Shown here piece by piece: positions 35,290-44,416 of a stretch of 64,000 nt of DNA (its first letter is position 1; every line of letters begins with the position of its first letter). Under the pieces are notes generated by a model. That model searched no databases, was not told the DNA's origin, and was given only the letters and a program-made list of their open reading frames with translations. Source of the stretch: Bdellovibrionales bacterium. Its GTDB lineage: Bacteria; Bdellovibrionota; Bdellovibrionia; Bdellovibrionales; JAMPXM01. The position numbers were made by a program, and so were the translations under genes. The DNA is taken from the NCBI GenBank assembly GCA_016713885.1, contig JADJOF010000001.1:1-64000 (forward strand). Reading direction: 5' to 3'.

Positions 35290-36875
35290 ATGGATTTCAA
35301 GAAGCGAATGCAGCAGATCGTTCGGACCGAGACTCCAGAAGTCGTTGCACTACTGATGGCCGACATGGCCGAGCATATTGCAAACCAAAAGTCCGAACTT
35401 GAGCGCTTGAGATCAGAGCAGGCTAGCCGAGAGCAACAGAGCTTCAACGTTGAAGAGAAGCTGAAGTTGATTCGTCGTTCAATCTACGGACGAAGTAACG
35501 AGAGACGACCCGAAGCGAGTGATCGCCCGAGAACTCGTAGCCAAGTCGAGAATTTGATTTTTAGCCAAGCCATGTTTCCAACTCATGAATTACGCGATAA
35601 AGCAGGTCAAACGATTGAAACTCGGTGGACCAATTTGGACTCTCAGGAAATCGATGTTTTCGTTAGCGATGCGGAGTTCGAAGAAGAGGGCCGCTTACGC
35701 GGTATCAGGAAACACGATCTAGAGAAGTGGTCTGATTTGTGGGAGGAGATCCCGAACGCCATTGAGGCTGTCACGAAGATCGAAATCATTGAACGCCGTT
35801 ACGTTAAGAAGATCTTCAAAAAGAAAAAGTATAAGTTGAAAGCGCCATTTACGATTCAGGTCGGCGACAAGGATGTGACTTTGACAGCACAAGTGCCCGG
35901 ACTATTGCCGGGAATGAACTACACAACAGACTTTGTGGCAGCGGTCGTTTCCGATAAGTACATCAGCCACATCCCTTTGGAGTGACAGGTTCGCCAGATG
36001 GAGTCTTTGGGTCTTAAGGGGATGCAGAACTCAACACTGTCTCGTCTGTGCGCCGTGGCGGCAGGGAGCCTTGAGCCACTGAAGGAAGCCATTCTGTCGG
36101 AGGTCTTGCAGAGCGATACAGCTCTTCATATCGACGAAACCCATGGGGCATTCAGAACAAGAATGAACGCGATGGGTTCATGTGGGTCATTTCGAACCGC
36201 TGTGGAAGCTACTATTTCTTTAAGCCGACGCGGTCGGCAAAATTATTGACCGAGAAGTTGCGAGGCTACAACGGCCCCGTCGTGACGGACGGTCTTGAGA
36301 CTTACAACGGAGTTCTAGCTGAGACGAAGATCCCACATGCCTATTGCTGGGCTCATGCGCGGCGTGAGTTCTTCAAGATTGAGTCGCACGATCCATCAGT
36401 GACTCCGATTTTAGATCAGATCGACAAACTCTTTGAGATTGAACGAAGGGCGAAGGACTTTAGCGAGCTTAAAGTCCTTCGCGGGCAGGAGAGCGCGCAA
36501 GTCATTCAAGATTTGAAGCGGCTTCTCCTAGAGGAGTACCCAAAGTCTCGAGACGGCTCGCAGAAGCGAAAAGCGATTCAATACATCAGCAAAAGATGGC
36601 CAGGGTTTGAGCTGTTCTTGAATGACACTCGAATTCCGCTATCAAACAACGAAGCCGAACGAACGATCCGTCATGCTGTGATGGGCCGAAAGAACTATTA
36701 CGGCGCTGGGTCTCATAGCGGGGCCGAGACCGCCGCGACTCTGTTTACGATTATTGAAAGCTGCAAGAAAAACGATATCGACCCAAGGACCTACCTCTTA
36801 CGCGTTCTAACGTGGCTCACTGAGGGCGACGAAATTGAGACGCCACTATCCTATGCCCGGCGCATTCGCCAATAG
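35290..36875 (+). pseudogene. tnpC: IS66 transposase TnpC, nonsense codon plus frameshift
   Basis: The frame runs from 35290 through a coiled N-terminus and KAPFTIQVGDKDVTLTAQVP to a TGA at 35983-35985 (SHIPLE-stop-QVRQM), where CGA for Arg would be expected. It continues in frame to DETHG at about 36140, where C3 at 36140-36142 needs a fourth C to read DETPWGIQNKNERDGF and join the final part (VTDGLETYNGVLAE, YCWAHARREFFKIE, LSNNEAERTIRHAVMGRKNY). Both changes would be needed for activity. The single C loss may be a consensus error; the nonsense codon is more likely real. Confidence 0.92.
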
Positions 36876-36896
36876 CGTGGATTACGCAGGGGTTAC

Positions 36897-37135
36897 ACCT
36901 CTTTTATGTTTGGATCGCTCAGCGCTGCATATCCGCTGTCGAAATCAAGAGTCACAATGAAAAATATTTTCGATGCCTTGAGCGCATTTAAAGTCGTCGA
37001 GTCACTGAACAATATCCCCGTCTTTTCACAAATACCGATGGCCTCAGCCCATCCGAGCGATCTGCGGTGTTTTGCGACGTGCTTTGGATTCACTCGCTTG
37101 GCTTTCGCGGAGCCATATTCGATATCTAGGCATAG
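36897..37135 (-). pseudogene. 5' remnant of an unknown gene running into IS66
   Basis: An open frame runs from directly after the stop at 37136-37138 to a TAA inside the IS66 end (36893-36895). Its product would include VNPKHVAKHRRSLGWAEAIG, TGILFSDSTTLNALKASK and FFIVTLDFDSGYAAL. A GTG at 37093 is the only plausible start. The IS thus supplies the stop codon, as expected for a gene truncated by insertion. No family is recognised. Confidence 0.4.
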
Positions 37136-37723
37136 CTAAAATAGAAATCCGAAGTGCAGACCTGGCTCGGCTTGGAATTTGCCCCAGCGGTCTTCTTGCG
37201 CTTGGAACGACGATGGTAAGCCAGTGTTGATCGGCCAATGGGTAACAGCGACGTTTGGCTCAATAAATGCGAAGCTTCCGATTTCGATATGATAGCCCAA
37301 TCGGAAGGTCAGGAAGAGTTGCTCTCCTTCACCTAGCTTTGCTCCGCTCGTACCGACATACTCTTGCCTAAACCAAACCGCATGAAGAGCCGAGTAGACA
37401 TTGCCCCAAAGAAATCTTTGATAGGCAAGGCCAACGCCCGCGGCATCAACTCGTCCGAGAAATTTGTTCGATGGCTTCGACATCTCAGCCCAGGGGATTC
37501 CCAGGGGAGCATAGTATCTCCAGGTGATCGCCTCGATAGACACCACATCTTTTTTCGTCAGCTGATACCCAAAGTTCACTTGATAGAAGTTCGGCGGCTC
37601 GTCTGTGCCGTCCAGGTTTGCCAACATGAATGCCGAGCTGCCTAAAAAGAATTTCGATCCCGCGACATCGGCATATATTTTCGGCGAAAAACAGAACAGT
37701 ACCAGAACTAAAAGTCGTTTCAC
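37136..37723 (-). CDS. Secreted beta-rich protein, probable outer-membrane protein
   Basis: About 195 residues with a signal peptide (RLLVLVLFCFSPKIYA). The mature part has alternating aromatic and polar strands (YQVNFGYQLTKKDVVSIEAIT, LFLTFRLGYHIEIGSFAFIEP) and ends with Phe (LHFGFLF), a typical barrel end. No defined family. It lies between the island border and a Crp/Fnr regulator on the same strand, 67 bases downstream, so it may be that regulator's operon partner. Confidence 0.65.
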   Translation of the reverse strand: MKRLLVLVLFCFSPKIYADVAGSKFFLGSSAFMLANLDGTDEPPNFYQVNFGYQLTKKDVVSIEAITWRYYAPLGIPWAEMSKPSNKFLGRVDAAGVGLAYQRFLWGNVYSALHAVWFRQEYVGTSGAKLGEGEQLFLTFRLGYHIEIGSFAFIEPNVAVTHWPINTGLPSSFQAQEDRWGKFQAEPGLHFGFLF

Positions 37724-37789
37724 TCATTCCTCCACTAATTTAAGAGCCTTGAGCTTAAATCAGCAGAGACGTTGCGCCATTGATCCTAA

Positions 37790-38350
37790 TCAACAGGTCG
37801 TGTTGCCCATCTGTTTTCGGGCTCGGCTGAGAGTCTCAGGGGCTATTCCGAGGTAACTCGCGATAAGGTGTTGCGGGACACGCCCCAATAACTCAGGCCT
37901 TTGGTCGACTAAAAACTCGTATCTCTCAATCGGTGACAAGAGCTTTAACTTGTTACTGAACGCCAAAGCATAGCTCAGCTTTTCTTCCGCGAATCTGCGG
38001 CAGACGCGTTCAAAGCGAGGGAATTCTCTCGCTATTCGTTCAGCTTCGATTAGCGACGATACCGCCAAAGTCGTAGGCTCTAAACATTTGAGAAAATAGT
38101 TGTCTTCATTTCCAAGTTGGTTTGGCAAAAGGACCGGTTCACCCTCGAGGTAAAACTCGGTTATGACCGATCGGTCGCTTGATTTGTAATAGGCGCAAAT
38201 CGAACCGCTCAAAACGAAGTACCCTAATCTTACATTTGAGATGATCTCATCTTTTTTATAGCTCTTTACGACGTTCGACTTTTCTATAAGGGCGATATCA
38301 CCCGCAGAGAGTTCCATGTACTTTCTTACGAAATCGAACAGCTTTTCCAT
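37790..38350 (-). CDS. Crp/Fnr-family transcriptional regulator
   Basis: About 186 residues. The N-terminal cyclic-nucleotide-binding-like domain has KKDEIISNVRLGYFVLSGSICAYY and FYLEGEPVLLP, but lacks the phosphate-binding RSA motif, so it may not bind cAMP. The C-terminal winged helix is short (SPIERYEFLVDQRPELLGRV, PQHLIASYLGIAPETLSRAR). This resembles the Bacteroidetes-like small Crp group. The ligand is unknown. Confidence 0.8.
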   Translation of the reverse strand: MEKLFDFVRKYMELSAGDIALIEKSNVVKSYKKDEIISNVRLGYFVLSGSICAYYKSSDRSVITEFYLEGEPVLLPNQLGNEDNYFLKCLEPTTLAVSSLIEAERIAREFPRFERVCRRFAEEKLSYALAFSNKLKLLSPIERYEFLVDQRPELLGRVPQHLIASYLGIAPETLSRARKQMGNTTC

Positions 38351-38460
38351 GTCAAGATACTCACAATCAGCATGACCTTAGGCAAGCCAAACTTTTTAGG
38401 CCTTATTCCCGCTGGCTGTAAGTTTCAAAAGAAGATACTCCGTGGCGACTCGGTCTCTTT

Positions 38461-39156
38461 TTATCTCTTAAAGCCGTACCAGCCACAAATCATGAAAGCT
38501 TGGTAGAATCGAGTCGGCAGATGAACACCACTTTGCTGCAAAAGAACTTCGGTCTCTTTTGGTGAGATGACGGCGAGCATCTCCCTGAGCACTTGGGGTA
38601 AATTCGTTATGGACTCTGGTGTCGCTCCCATGAGCTGTTGCACCGATTCCCAATTTTTTAACATCGATGGAAATTCTGGTGAGTTCAAGTCGAAGCTAAT
38701 CTCTGTGTTCACCAAGATCCCATTGTCTGCGAGACGACTGGTCATCGCTTTGTAAAAGCCGAGCCTATCTTCACGTTTCACGAAGTGCGCAACAAGGATA
38801 CTTAACGCAATATCGAAACGCTCTCCCTGAGGTGCATCATCGACATATCCCTGGATGAGCTCGCAACGATCTGACATACCTGCCGACTTGAGTTTCTCGC
38901 GACAGACGTCAAGCATTCCGACAGAGGGATCGACCCCCACAAAGGTCCATTCTGGAAACGCACTGGAAAGCGAGAATATCTCCGCACCCGTTCCCACCCC
39001 GACACACAGCACCCGAGCGCGAATAGGCGCATTCTTTAAAAGAAGTCGAATGAGAAAATGCATGTCCTCTGCAATAGGAGCGAGCTGCTGGTTTTTCTCA
39101 TCGTACGCCCGGGCCGCGCTTGAGAAATGATCGATTACGGTTGGCTTTGTTTTCAT
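38461..39156 (-). CDS. Class I SAM-dependent methyltransferase
   Basis: About 231 residues. Motif I is VLCVGVGTGAEIFSLS, motif II FVGVDPSVGMLDVCREKL, and the post region has FDIALSILVAHFVKREDRLGFY. N-terminal FSSAARAYDEKNQQLAPIAEDMHF is typical of small-molecule or tRNA-type methyltransferases. A substrate cannot be assigned. It is independent of neighbours in spacing. Confidence 0.82.
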   Translation of the reverse strand: MKTKPTVIDHFSSAARAYDEKNQQLAPIAEDMHFLIRLLLKNAPIRARVLCVGVGTGAEIFSLSSAFPEWTFVGVDPSVGMLDVCREKLKSAGMSDRCELIQGYVDDAPQGERFDIALSILVAHFVKREDRLGFYKAMTSRLADNGILVNTEISFDLNSPEFPSMLKNWESVQQLMGATPESITNLPQVLREMLAVISPKETEVLLQQSGVHLPTRFYQAFMICGWYGFKR

Positions 39157-39177
39157 GTTTCTTCCTGCTGACCTACT

Positions 39178-39480
39178 CTAAGCCGACTTAAGCTTAACGT
39201 CGTAATGAAAACCTTCTTTATTCAGTGAATCGCGAAGCGCCAGTTCGATCATACCCATTTCAGGAAGACCCAGCTTTTTTGCAATTCGTGAGGCTCGGGT
39301 TGGGGACGGAATGCGACGGCCTTTTTCAAGGTCATTCAAATTTTGCACGGAGATACCGACCTTCTTGGCGAAAGCGGTTTGGCTGAGCTCCTCTCCCTCG
39401 CGCCATGCTCTCAAGAGACCACCAAAAGTTAAAGTACCGAACTGCTTCTCCAGTTTATCAAAATAGGACTTAGTACTCAT
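39178..39480 (-). CDS. HTH (XRE-type) antitoxin
   Basis: About 100 residues. FGGLLRAWREGEELSQTAFAK and KVGISVQNLNDLEKGRR form an XRE helix-turn-helix; the rest (SRIAKKLGLPEMGMIELALRD) fits HigA-type antitoxins. It is downstream of and overlaps the RelE-like gene by eleven bases. Toxin-first order is the HigBA arrangement. Confidence 0.85.
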   Translation of the reverse strand: MSTKSYFDKLEKQFGTLTFGGLLRAWREGEELSQTAFAKKVGISVQNLNDLEKGRRIPSPTRASRIAKKLGLPEMGMIELALRDSLNKEGFHYDVKLKSA

Positions 39481-39751
39481 GTTTGTTGACCTCCAAAAGT
39501 TCGATGTGCACTCGATCCTCGATCACACGATAGATCATGCGATACGCTTTGTTCATGCGAACTGACCTCTCTCCTATGCGCTGACCTTTCAATGGCTCAT
39601 CATGAAAGCCAGGCGACTTCATGACTTCCGCCAATCCTTTTGACTCCACCAAGAAAACCCAAAAAATAACCTTTTTCCTGATGAAGTCGGGAACCTTTCC
39701 CAACTGTTTCTCAAAGTCTCTGCTTCTTGAGATTTTTGTGAGGAAGTCCAC
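39470..39751 (-). CDS. RelE/HigB-type toxin
   Basis: From GTG 39751 the product is about 93 residues, close to the family norm: VDFLTKISRSRDFEKQLGKV, HDEPLKGQRIGERSVRMNKA, YRMIYRVIEDRVHIELLEV. The basic residues around RSVRMNKAYR match the RNA-contacting core of RelE-fold mRNA interferases. An in-frame start far upstream at 39985 would add 78 residues without family resemblance, so I do not use it. It is followed by its antitoxin gene. Confidence 0.78.
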   Translation of the reverse strand: MDFLTKISRSRDFEKQLGKVPDFIRKKVIFWVFLVESKGLAEVMKSPGFHDEPLKGQRIGERSVRMNKAYRMIYRVIEDRVHIELLEVNKHEY

Positions 39752-40090
39752 CCCGATGTCCAATCTTACTTCAATTCGAAGTAAATGTAAAGCTCTTATT
39801 CTTTCCGTTTCCGGGGTGTCCCATTGGGCTACCTGCCCGACATTGCATCCTCGGTGGAAACCAAAGTGAGACTGCATTTTCCGAAACGACGCCGAATGGA
39901 ATTTATCGATAGTTGAAGAGACGAATGCAGACTTGATCGCTGATTCCCGGATCTGACGGGGCATGAGCCTGTCGAGATCTCGCATTAGGAATTACGGCAT
40001 GTCGCTGGATGCCGCTCACATCACACTGGATTTAAAAAGGCACGACCGGCCAAGGCACAATGCCTCTGACGGTCGCCGTGGCTAGCCCAA

Positions 40091-40453
40091 TTATCTTTTC
40101 TTTGAACTCACGAGAACTTTGCAGCCTGCGGATGAAAACCTCTGCATATCAAATGGCATTTTCATTTCTCCGCCCATTGCTGCCATCTCTTTCATTACTT
40201 TTTTATTCACCTGATTGCGATGAGCTTTTGACTTGTAAACGATGAACGCAAAGACGGCGGTTTCACTGGCTTTGAGATTACACATTTTCTTGAAGCCCAT
40301 GCCCCATTTTGAAAAATCTTCGGCCACGCATTCGTAATAGCTAAGAGCCCCATGTTTCATCCAAGACTCGCAGCCCATTTGAGCCATCTTCTTATAGGCT
40401 TTGATGTTCTTTTTTGAAATTGGAATGACATATCCATCGACGTACTGGGCCAT
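40091..40453 (-). CDS. DUF1428 (YbaA-like) protein
   Basis: About 120 residues. MAQYVDGYVIPISKKNIKAY at the start, followed by WMKHGALSYYECVAED, VFAFIVYKSKAHRNQVNKKV and MPFDMQRFSSAGCKVLV, is the DUF1428 pattern (ferredoxin-like dimeric fold). Function unknown. It is divergent to a VOC gene of a similar kind found in many free-living bacteria. Confidence 0.9.
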   Translation of the reverse strand: MAQYVDGYVIPISKKNIKAYKKMAQMGCESWMKHGALSYYECVAEDFSKWGMGFKKMCNLKASETAVFAFIVYKSKAHRNQVNKKVMKEMAAMGGEMKMPFDMQRFSSAGCKVLVSSKKR

Positions 40454-40612
40454 GTGGACCTCCTTAATTTCGCTCCGGTCAATTGAGTGACTAGGGTAAG
40501 AGGACGGGGGCGGCGACTCAAGCTAGCTGCGATGCGTCCTCTTCATGCGTGACATGTAGCTCAAGGCGCATCGCTGAGTTAGCTTCTTCGGAGTTCAAAA
40601 AGGAGAATCGAC

Positions 40613-41092
40613 ATGTTGAAAGCTTATGCGTGCATCTGGTCCAACAAGAGTGCGACAGAGATGGTGAAGTTCTACAAATCGATCTTCAAAGGGACGAAGG
40701 TCGGCAAGTTCTCCTATTGGGGCGAAAATCCGATGGGCGTTAAAGAGGGATCAGTCCTCACCGCTCACCTCACGATTCTTGGACAGAAGCTCATGCTCCT
40801 CAATGGCTACGTGGATATGCCGTTCAATGAGTCGGTGTCGTTTGTCGTGCCTTGCAAAACTCAGCGAGAGATCGACTACTATTGGAAGAAGCTCACGGCC
40901 GGTGGCGGAAAGCCCGTGCAGTGCGGGTGGCTCGTCGACAAGTTCGGTGTGCGTTGGCAAATCGTGCCGGCAGACTTCGATAAGTGGAACACCACAAAGA
41001 ACAAGGCGAAGAAAGAGGCCATGACTTACGAGATGTGGAAGATGAAGAAACTCGATATCAAGAAGTTAAAGGCCGCGTTCGATAACGCGTGA
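40613..41092 (+). CDS. VOC-superfamily (PhnB-like) protein
   Basis: About 159 residues. ACIWSNKSATEMVKFYKSIF, AHLTILGQKLMLLNGYVDMPF and REIDYYWKKLTAGGGKPVQC, VDKFGVRWQIVP match the PhnB/DUF3425-like vicinal oxygen chelate family. Metal-ligand assignment is uncertain in this family. A ribosome site (AAAAGGAG) lies upstream of ATG 40613. No operon partner is evident. Confidence 0.85.
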   Translation: MLKAYACIWSNKSATEMVKFYKSIFKGTKVGKFSYWGENPMGVKEGSVLTAHLTILGQKLMLLNGYVDMPFNESVSFVVPCKTQREIDYYWKKLTAGGGKPVQCGWLVDKFGVRWQIVPADFDKWNTTKNKAKKEAMTYEMWKMKKLDIKKLKAAFDNA

Positions 41093-41093
41093 G

Positions 41094-42188
41094 TCACTTG
41101 AGAGAATTGAAAATCTCCAAAGTGAGCTCAAAGGGCGAGCGCGTGAACGCCCCTTCAAATTCTTTGCGCTTCATAACCGTGAGCGGCCGACCAAGAGCGA
41201 GACTCGTTCCAAAGATCGCACCCCGGTAGCCCAAGTAAATATCCTCTAGTGAATTGCCCATGTAGTCCGATCGGAAATCCCGACGAAGATCATTTGATTT
41301 AGCTGTGGGTGGATCGAGAATGATCGGGACGTACTCCAGTTTAAACCCTAGTTCGGGCGAGCGCCCAGAAAGCGCGGCGATGGCTTCACTGGCACGAATT
41401 GAACCAAGTTCGTAGGTGCGATTCAACAGATAAGGCATAAAGAAGCCAAATGCAGGGTTCTTCGTGGCGGTCGTCATCCGATACGAACCATAGGCAATCA
41501 CATAGAAGTGATAGAGATTTTTTAAATTGATATTCTCTTGTTCAAAACCCAACCCTGCTGGCACCTGTTGAAGGCCTTCGAAGCGATAGTGGATCTTATA
41601 AAGAAGACTCGCACTCCGCTGCAGATTGGGTCGGCTCCCCGTCTTCTCCAAAAGCGTAATGTATCCCGCGGACTTCGGATCTTGAAAAAGAATCGCGATC
41701 AATTGAAGCGCGCGAACAGGCGAACCTGCGCAAGCAGGATGTGCGAGAGTCCAATTCCACAGACCTCCCGGAAGCGTCGGCACTACGCCCACAATGTCCG
41801 TCTGATCGGTCTGCAGATGTTTCGATAGGTCCTCGAGATATCTCAAAACTTCGGGTGAATCCACGAGAGCACGCGCCTCGGAGGCAAAGGTCAAAAATCC
41901 AAATGTATTGGCCTCAAAGTCAAAAGCCTCGCGGAAAACCTCCGTCGCGCGATTGCACGGATAGATAGTCAAAGGAAAAATAGATGCAAGCTCGTGTCGA
42001 CAATACGCGAGCTGTGAATGGCCTACGACTCTGTTCAAGAGGTCCGTTAAGAAATAGGTTTCAATTTTATATTTGGCCGCCGTCTTAAAGTCGGCCTCTG
42101 CAGACGGCGCCAAAACAAGCAGCGCCGAAAGTGCCATGACGACGAATTTAATCGGCCGGTAGAAATGGCACGCTTTGCGCTGATTCAT
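41094..42188 (-). CDS. Secreted protein of unknown function, about 364 aa
   Basis: From ATG 42188 the product has a signal peptide (FYRPIKFVVMALSALLVLAPSAEA). The mature part is helical (FREAFDFEANTFGFLTFASEARALV), contains a few Cys (HPACAG, PCNRATEV) and a C-terminal EDIYLGYRGAIFGTSLALGRP. Longer starts up to 42287 exist but lengthen the sequence ahead of the signal peptide. No family is recognised. It is convergent with the VOC gene. Confidence 0.6.
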   Translation of the reverse strand: MNQRKACHFYRPIKFVVMALSALLVLAPSAEADFKTAAKYKIETYFLTDLLNRVVGHSQLAYCRHELASIFPLTIYPCNRATEVFREAFDFEANTFGFLTFASEARALVDSPEVLRYLEDLSKHLQTDQTDIVGVVPTLPGGLWNWTLAHPACAGSPVRALQLIAILFQDPKSAGYITLLEKTGSRPNLQRSASLLYKIHYRFEGLQQVPAGLGFEQENINLKNLYHFYVIAYGSYRMTTATKNPAFGFFMPYLLNRTYELGSIRASEAIAALSGRSPELGFKLEYVPIILDPPTAKSNDLRRDFRSDYMGNSLEDIYLGYRGAIFGTSLALGRPLTVMKRKEFEGAFTRSPFELTLEIFNSLK

Positions 42189-42353
42189 AAGAAATTCATT
42201 TCCCTCACCCATATGGGGATTCCATAAGCCCTGATAGGATAAGCCATATTCAGGCCGACCCCATACGAACCTCATTGAACTGGGCATGGAGGAACTGACT
42301 ACAAGTTCGACAGTGAGTCGTCGAAGGGCACTTCGATGAGCCCGCGGCTAGCA

Positions 42354-43724
42354 TCACACTTTCACGTCGCGCCACTTGCCTTTTTTGAAGACGTACCAAG
42401 CGACAGCAGACATCAGAGCGTGGGCGGCCGGAATGGCGATCATTACACCGGCTGTGCCCATGCTCGTTTGCTTAACAAGCAGATAGGCTAATGGTGTTTG
42501 GAAGACCCAAAAACAGAAGAAGTTCAATCGAGTTGGAGTCTTGGTGTCCCCTGCTCCGTTCAGAGCTTGGGTGAAGACCATGGAAACGCCATAGAAAATA
42601 AATCCAGAGGCGATGATGCGTAAGCCCTCGACGCCATAGGCGACCACGGCTTCGTCATGGGTAAAGATAGAGACGATGGGACGCGCGAGAACCAAGAGAA
42701 ATATCGTCACAGCCGTCATAAAGATCGCGCTGAACTTTGCCGTCACCATCACGCTTTCCTCGGCGCGGTCGAAATGTTTTGCACCCAGGTTTTGTCCAAC
42801 CAAGGTCGCCGCCGCGTTGCTGAGACCCCAAGCCGGCAGAATGAAAAACATGAAGTTTCGAAACGCAATTTGGTAGCCAGCGGATGCGGCTGTGCCTCCG
42901 GTCTCGGCAACTAGGCGCGTGAGGACAATCCAACTTCCGCTACCAATCAAAAACTGAATCGACGCCGGCCACGCGACCTCTGTCAAAGACCTCAAGACGG
43001 GAATGTCCAAATGAAAGTCCGCTCGGCGCAGCCGCAAACTGCCGTCACCCTTAAAGAGGTGATAACACTGATAGACAACACCAGTGCTTCGACCCAGAAC
43101 TGTCGCAATCGCAGCTCTCGTCAGCCCAAAGTAGTGAATCAGCACAGGACAAAGAACGATGTTCACACCGCTGGCAATCCAGAGACTCTTCATCGCCATG
43201 GCCGCATCACCGGCGCCACGAAAAATTCCGTTGATCAAAAAGAGGAGCAGAACCGGCGCGCATCCGGTCAGCATGATTCGCGCGAACGGAGTTCCATCGC
43301 GAATCACATCTTCTTGCGCACCCATCAGTCGCAAAATATCGCCCGCGAATATATACCCGAGAGCTCCCATCACGATCGAAAGTGCGATCGACAGAAGAAT
43401 CGACTGCGCTCCGGCTCGCGCCGCTGCCTCGGGATTCTTCTCGCCAATCCGCCGTGCAACGATGGCTGTCGCTGCCGTGCTCACTCCAATCGCGATGGAG
43501 TAGACGAGAGTGATCACGGACTCCGTTAGCCCCACCGTCGCAATGGCATTTTGCCCAAGGCCGCTGACGAAAAACATATCGACCACAGCGAAGACGCTTT
43601 CCAAGCCGATCTCTAAAATCATGGGAATCGCGAGCAAGACCACGGCCTCAGAGATTCGGCCCGTCGTGTAGTCGTGATGCTCGCCCTTAAGAGCGCGCTT
43701 GATGAGCGAAAGAGTGGCTTGCAT
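42354..43724 (-). CDS. MATE-family multidrug efflux transporter
   Basis: About 456 residues with twelve hydrophobic segments. Family blocks include ILEIGLESVFAVVDMFFVSGLG, NGIFRGAGDAAMAMKSLW in TM5-6 and the second-half QALNGAGDTKTPTRLNFF. These sodium- or proton-driven pumps export cationic compounds. No regulator is adjacent. The gene is intact and complete. Confidence 0.92.
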   Translation of the reverse strand: MQATLSLIKRALKGEHHDYTTGRISEAVVLLAIPMILEIGLESVFAVVDMFFVSGLGQNAIATVGLTESVITLVYSIAIGVSTAATAIVARRIGEKNPEAAARAGAQSILLSIALSIVMGALGYIFAGDILRLMGAQEDVIRDGTPFARIMLTGCAPVLLLFLINGIFRGAGDAAMAMKSLWIASGVNIVLCPVLIHYFGLTRAAIATVLGRSTGVVYQCYHLFKGDGSLRLRRADFHLDIPVLRSLTEVAWPASIQFLIGSGSWIVLTRLVAETGGTAASAGYQIAFRNFMFFILPAWGLSNAAATLVGQNLGAKHFDRAEESVMVTAKFSAIFMTAVTIFLLVLARPIVSIFTHDEAVVAYGVEGLRIIASGFIFYGVSMVFTQALNGAGDTKTPTRLNFFCFWVFQTPLAYLLVKQTSMGTAGVMIAIPAAHALMSAVAWYVFKKGKWRDVKV

Positions 43725-43789
43725 TTGTCCCTTTTGAGTATTTCAGGTTAGATTTATAGAGTGCACGAAGTACAAACGAAAGCGAACAT

Positions 43790-44203
43790 ATGAAAGTCGA
43801 AGTCATTGAGTCGCCCGATCAAAGTATTGCTGATTTCTTCGAAAAGAAAATTGAAGAATTCAATCTTGCTCGCTGGGAAGTCACCGAGAAAAGGCCAATC
43901 GCAGTCAAAGTCACTGGTGAAGATGGCGAAACCATCGCCGGGGCCGCCGGCAAGACTTTTGGCCTTTGGCTACTCTTGGACAATCTCTGGGTTGCAGAGA
44001 CCAATCGTGGTCAAGATTTAGGATCAAAAGTTCTCATCGCTCTCGAGAAGGCCGCGCGAGCACGAGGATGCCGGTTCGTCCTCCTCGACACCTTGAATTT
44101 TCAAGCGCGACCGTTTTACGAAAAACATGGCTACTCGGTTCAATGGACGCAAAAGAACTACCCGCGCGACGGCATGAAGTTTTTTATGACGAAGGAACTT
44201 TGA
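43790..44203 (+). CDS. GNAT-family N-acetyltransferase
   Basis: About 137 residues. LLLDNLWVAETNRGQDLGSKVL carries the (R-G-Q-x-L-G) acetyl-CoA motif and LLDTLNFQARPFYEKHGY the C-terminal motif B. The N-terminal half has EFNLARWEVTEKRPIAVKV. It resembles the small GNAT type with unknown substrate. It is followed ten bases later by a small gene, so both may be cotranscribed. Confidence 0.85.
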   Translation: MKVEVIESPDQSIADFFEKKIEEFNLARWEVTEKRPIAVKVTGEDGETIAGAAGKTFGLWLLLDNLWVAETNRGQDLGSKVLIALEKAARARGCRFVLLDTLNFQARPFYEKHGYSVQWTQKNYPRDGMKFFMTKEL

Positions 44204-44212
44204 AGGACCAGC

Positions 44213-44407
44213 ATGGATGACCGTGATTTTGAGGGGACGCTGGTGCTTGAGAAACTCGCTGAAATCGGCAAGGTCGATGAGTTTTTTGAGGCGATTGATG
44301 CCGACGATTTTGATCAAGCGAAAGCGCTGATGAAGCGCGCCCAAGTGGACCGGGAGACGATCGCTATCGTCTTAAAGAAGATGCAGCAAGCCGATGGCGA
44401 GCATTGA
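44213..44407 (+). CDS. Small acidic protein, unknown
   Basis: 64 residues, rich in Asp and Glu (MDDRDFEGTLVLEKLAEIG, DADDFDQAKALMKRAQVD). It begins after the GNAT stop and ends ten bases before the convergent gene. The helical, hydrophilic character suggests a small cytosolic protein. No family is recognised. It may be coupled to the acetyltransferase. Confidence 0.6.
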   Translation: MDDRDFEGTLVLEKLAEIGKVDEFFEAIDADDFDQAKALMKRAQVDRETIAIVLKKMQQADGEH

Positions 44408-44416
44408 TGAGTGAAA

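Larger units (their letters stand above)
34424..36896 (+). mobile_element. IS66-family insertion sequence, about 2473 bp, degenerate
   Basis: Terminal inverted repeats are exact for 22 bases, beginning GTAACCCCTGCGTAATCCAC at 34424 and its complement ending at 36896. It carries tnpA, tnpB and tnpC in the usual order. IS66 elements normally make an 8-bp duplication, but the flanks (GTTATGAG left, ACCTCTTT right) differ, pointing to a later deletion or recombination. tnpC has a nonsense codon and a frameshift, so the copy appears dead. Confidence 0.92.

Noticed and set aside
39752..39985. Long N-terminal extension of the RelE-type toxin
   Set aside because: The added 78 residues do not resemble the family, and the normal toxin length is reached from GTG 39751.
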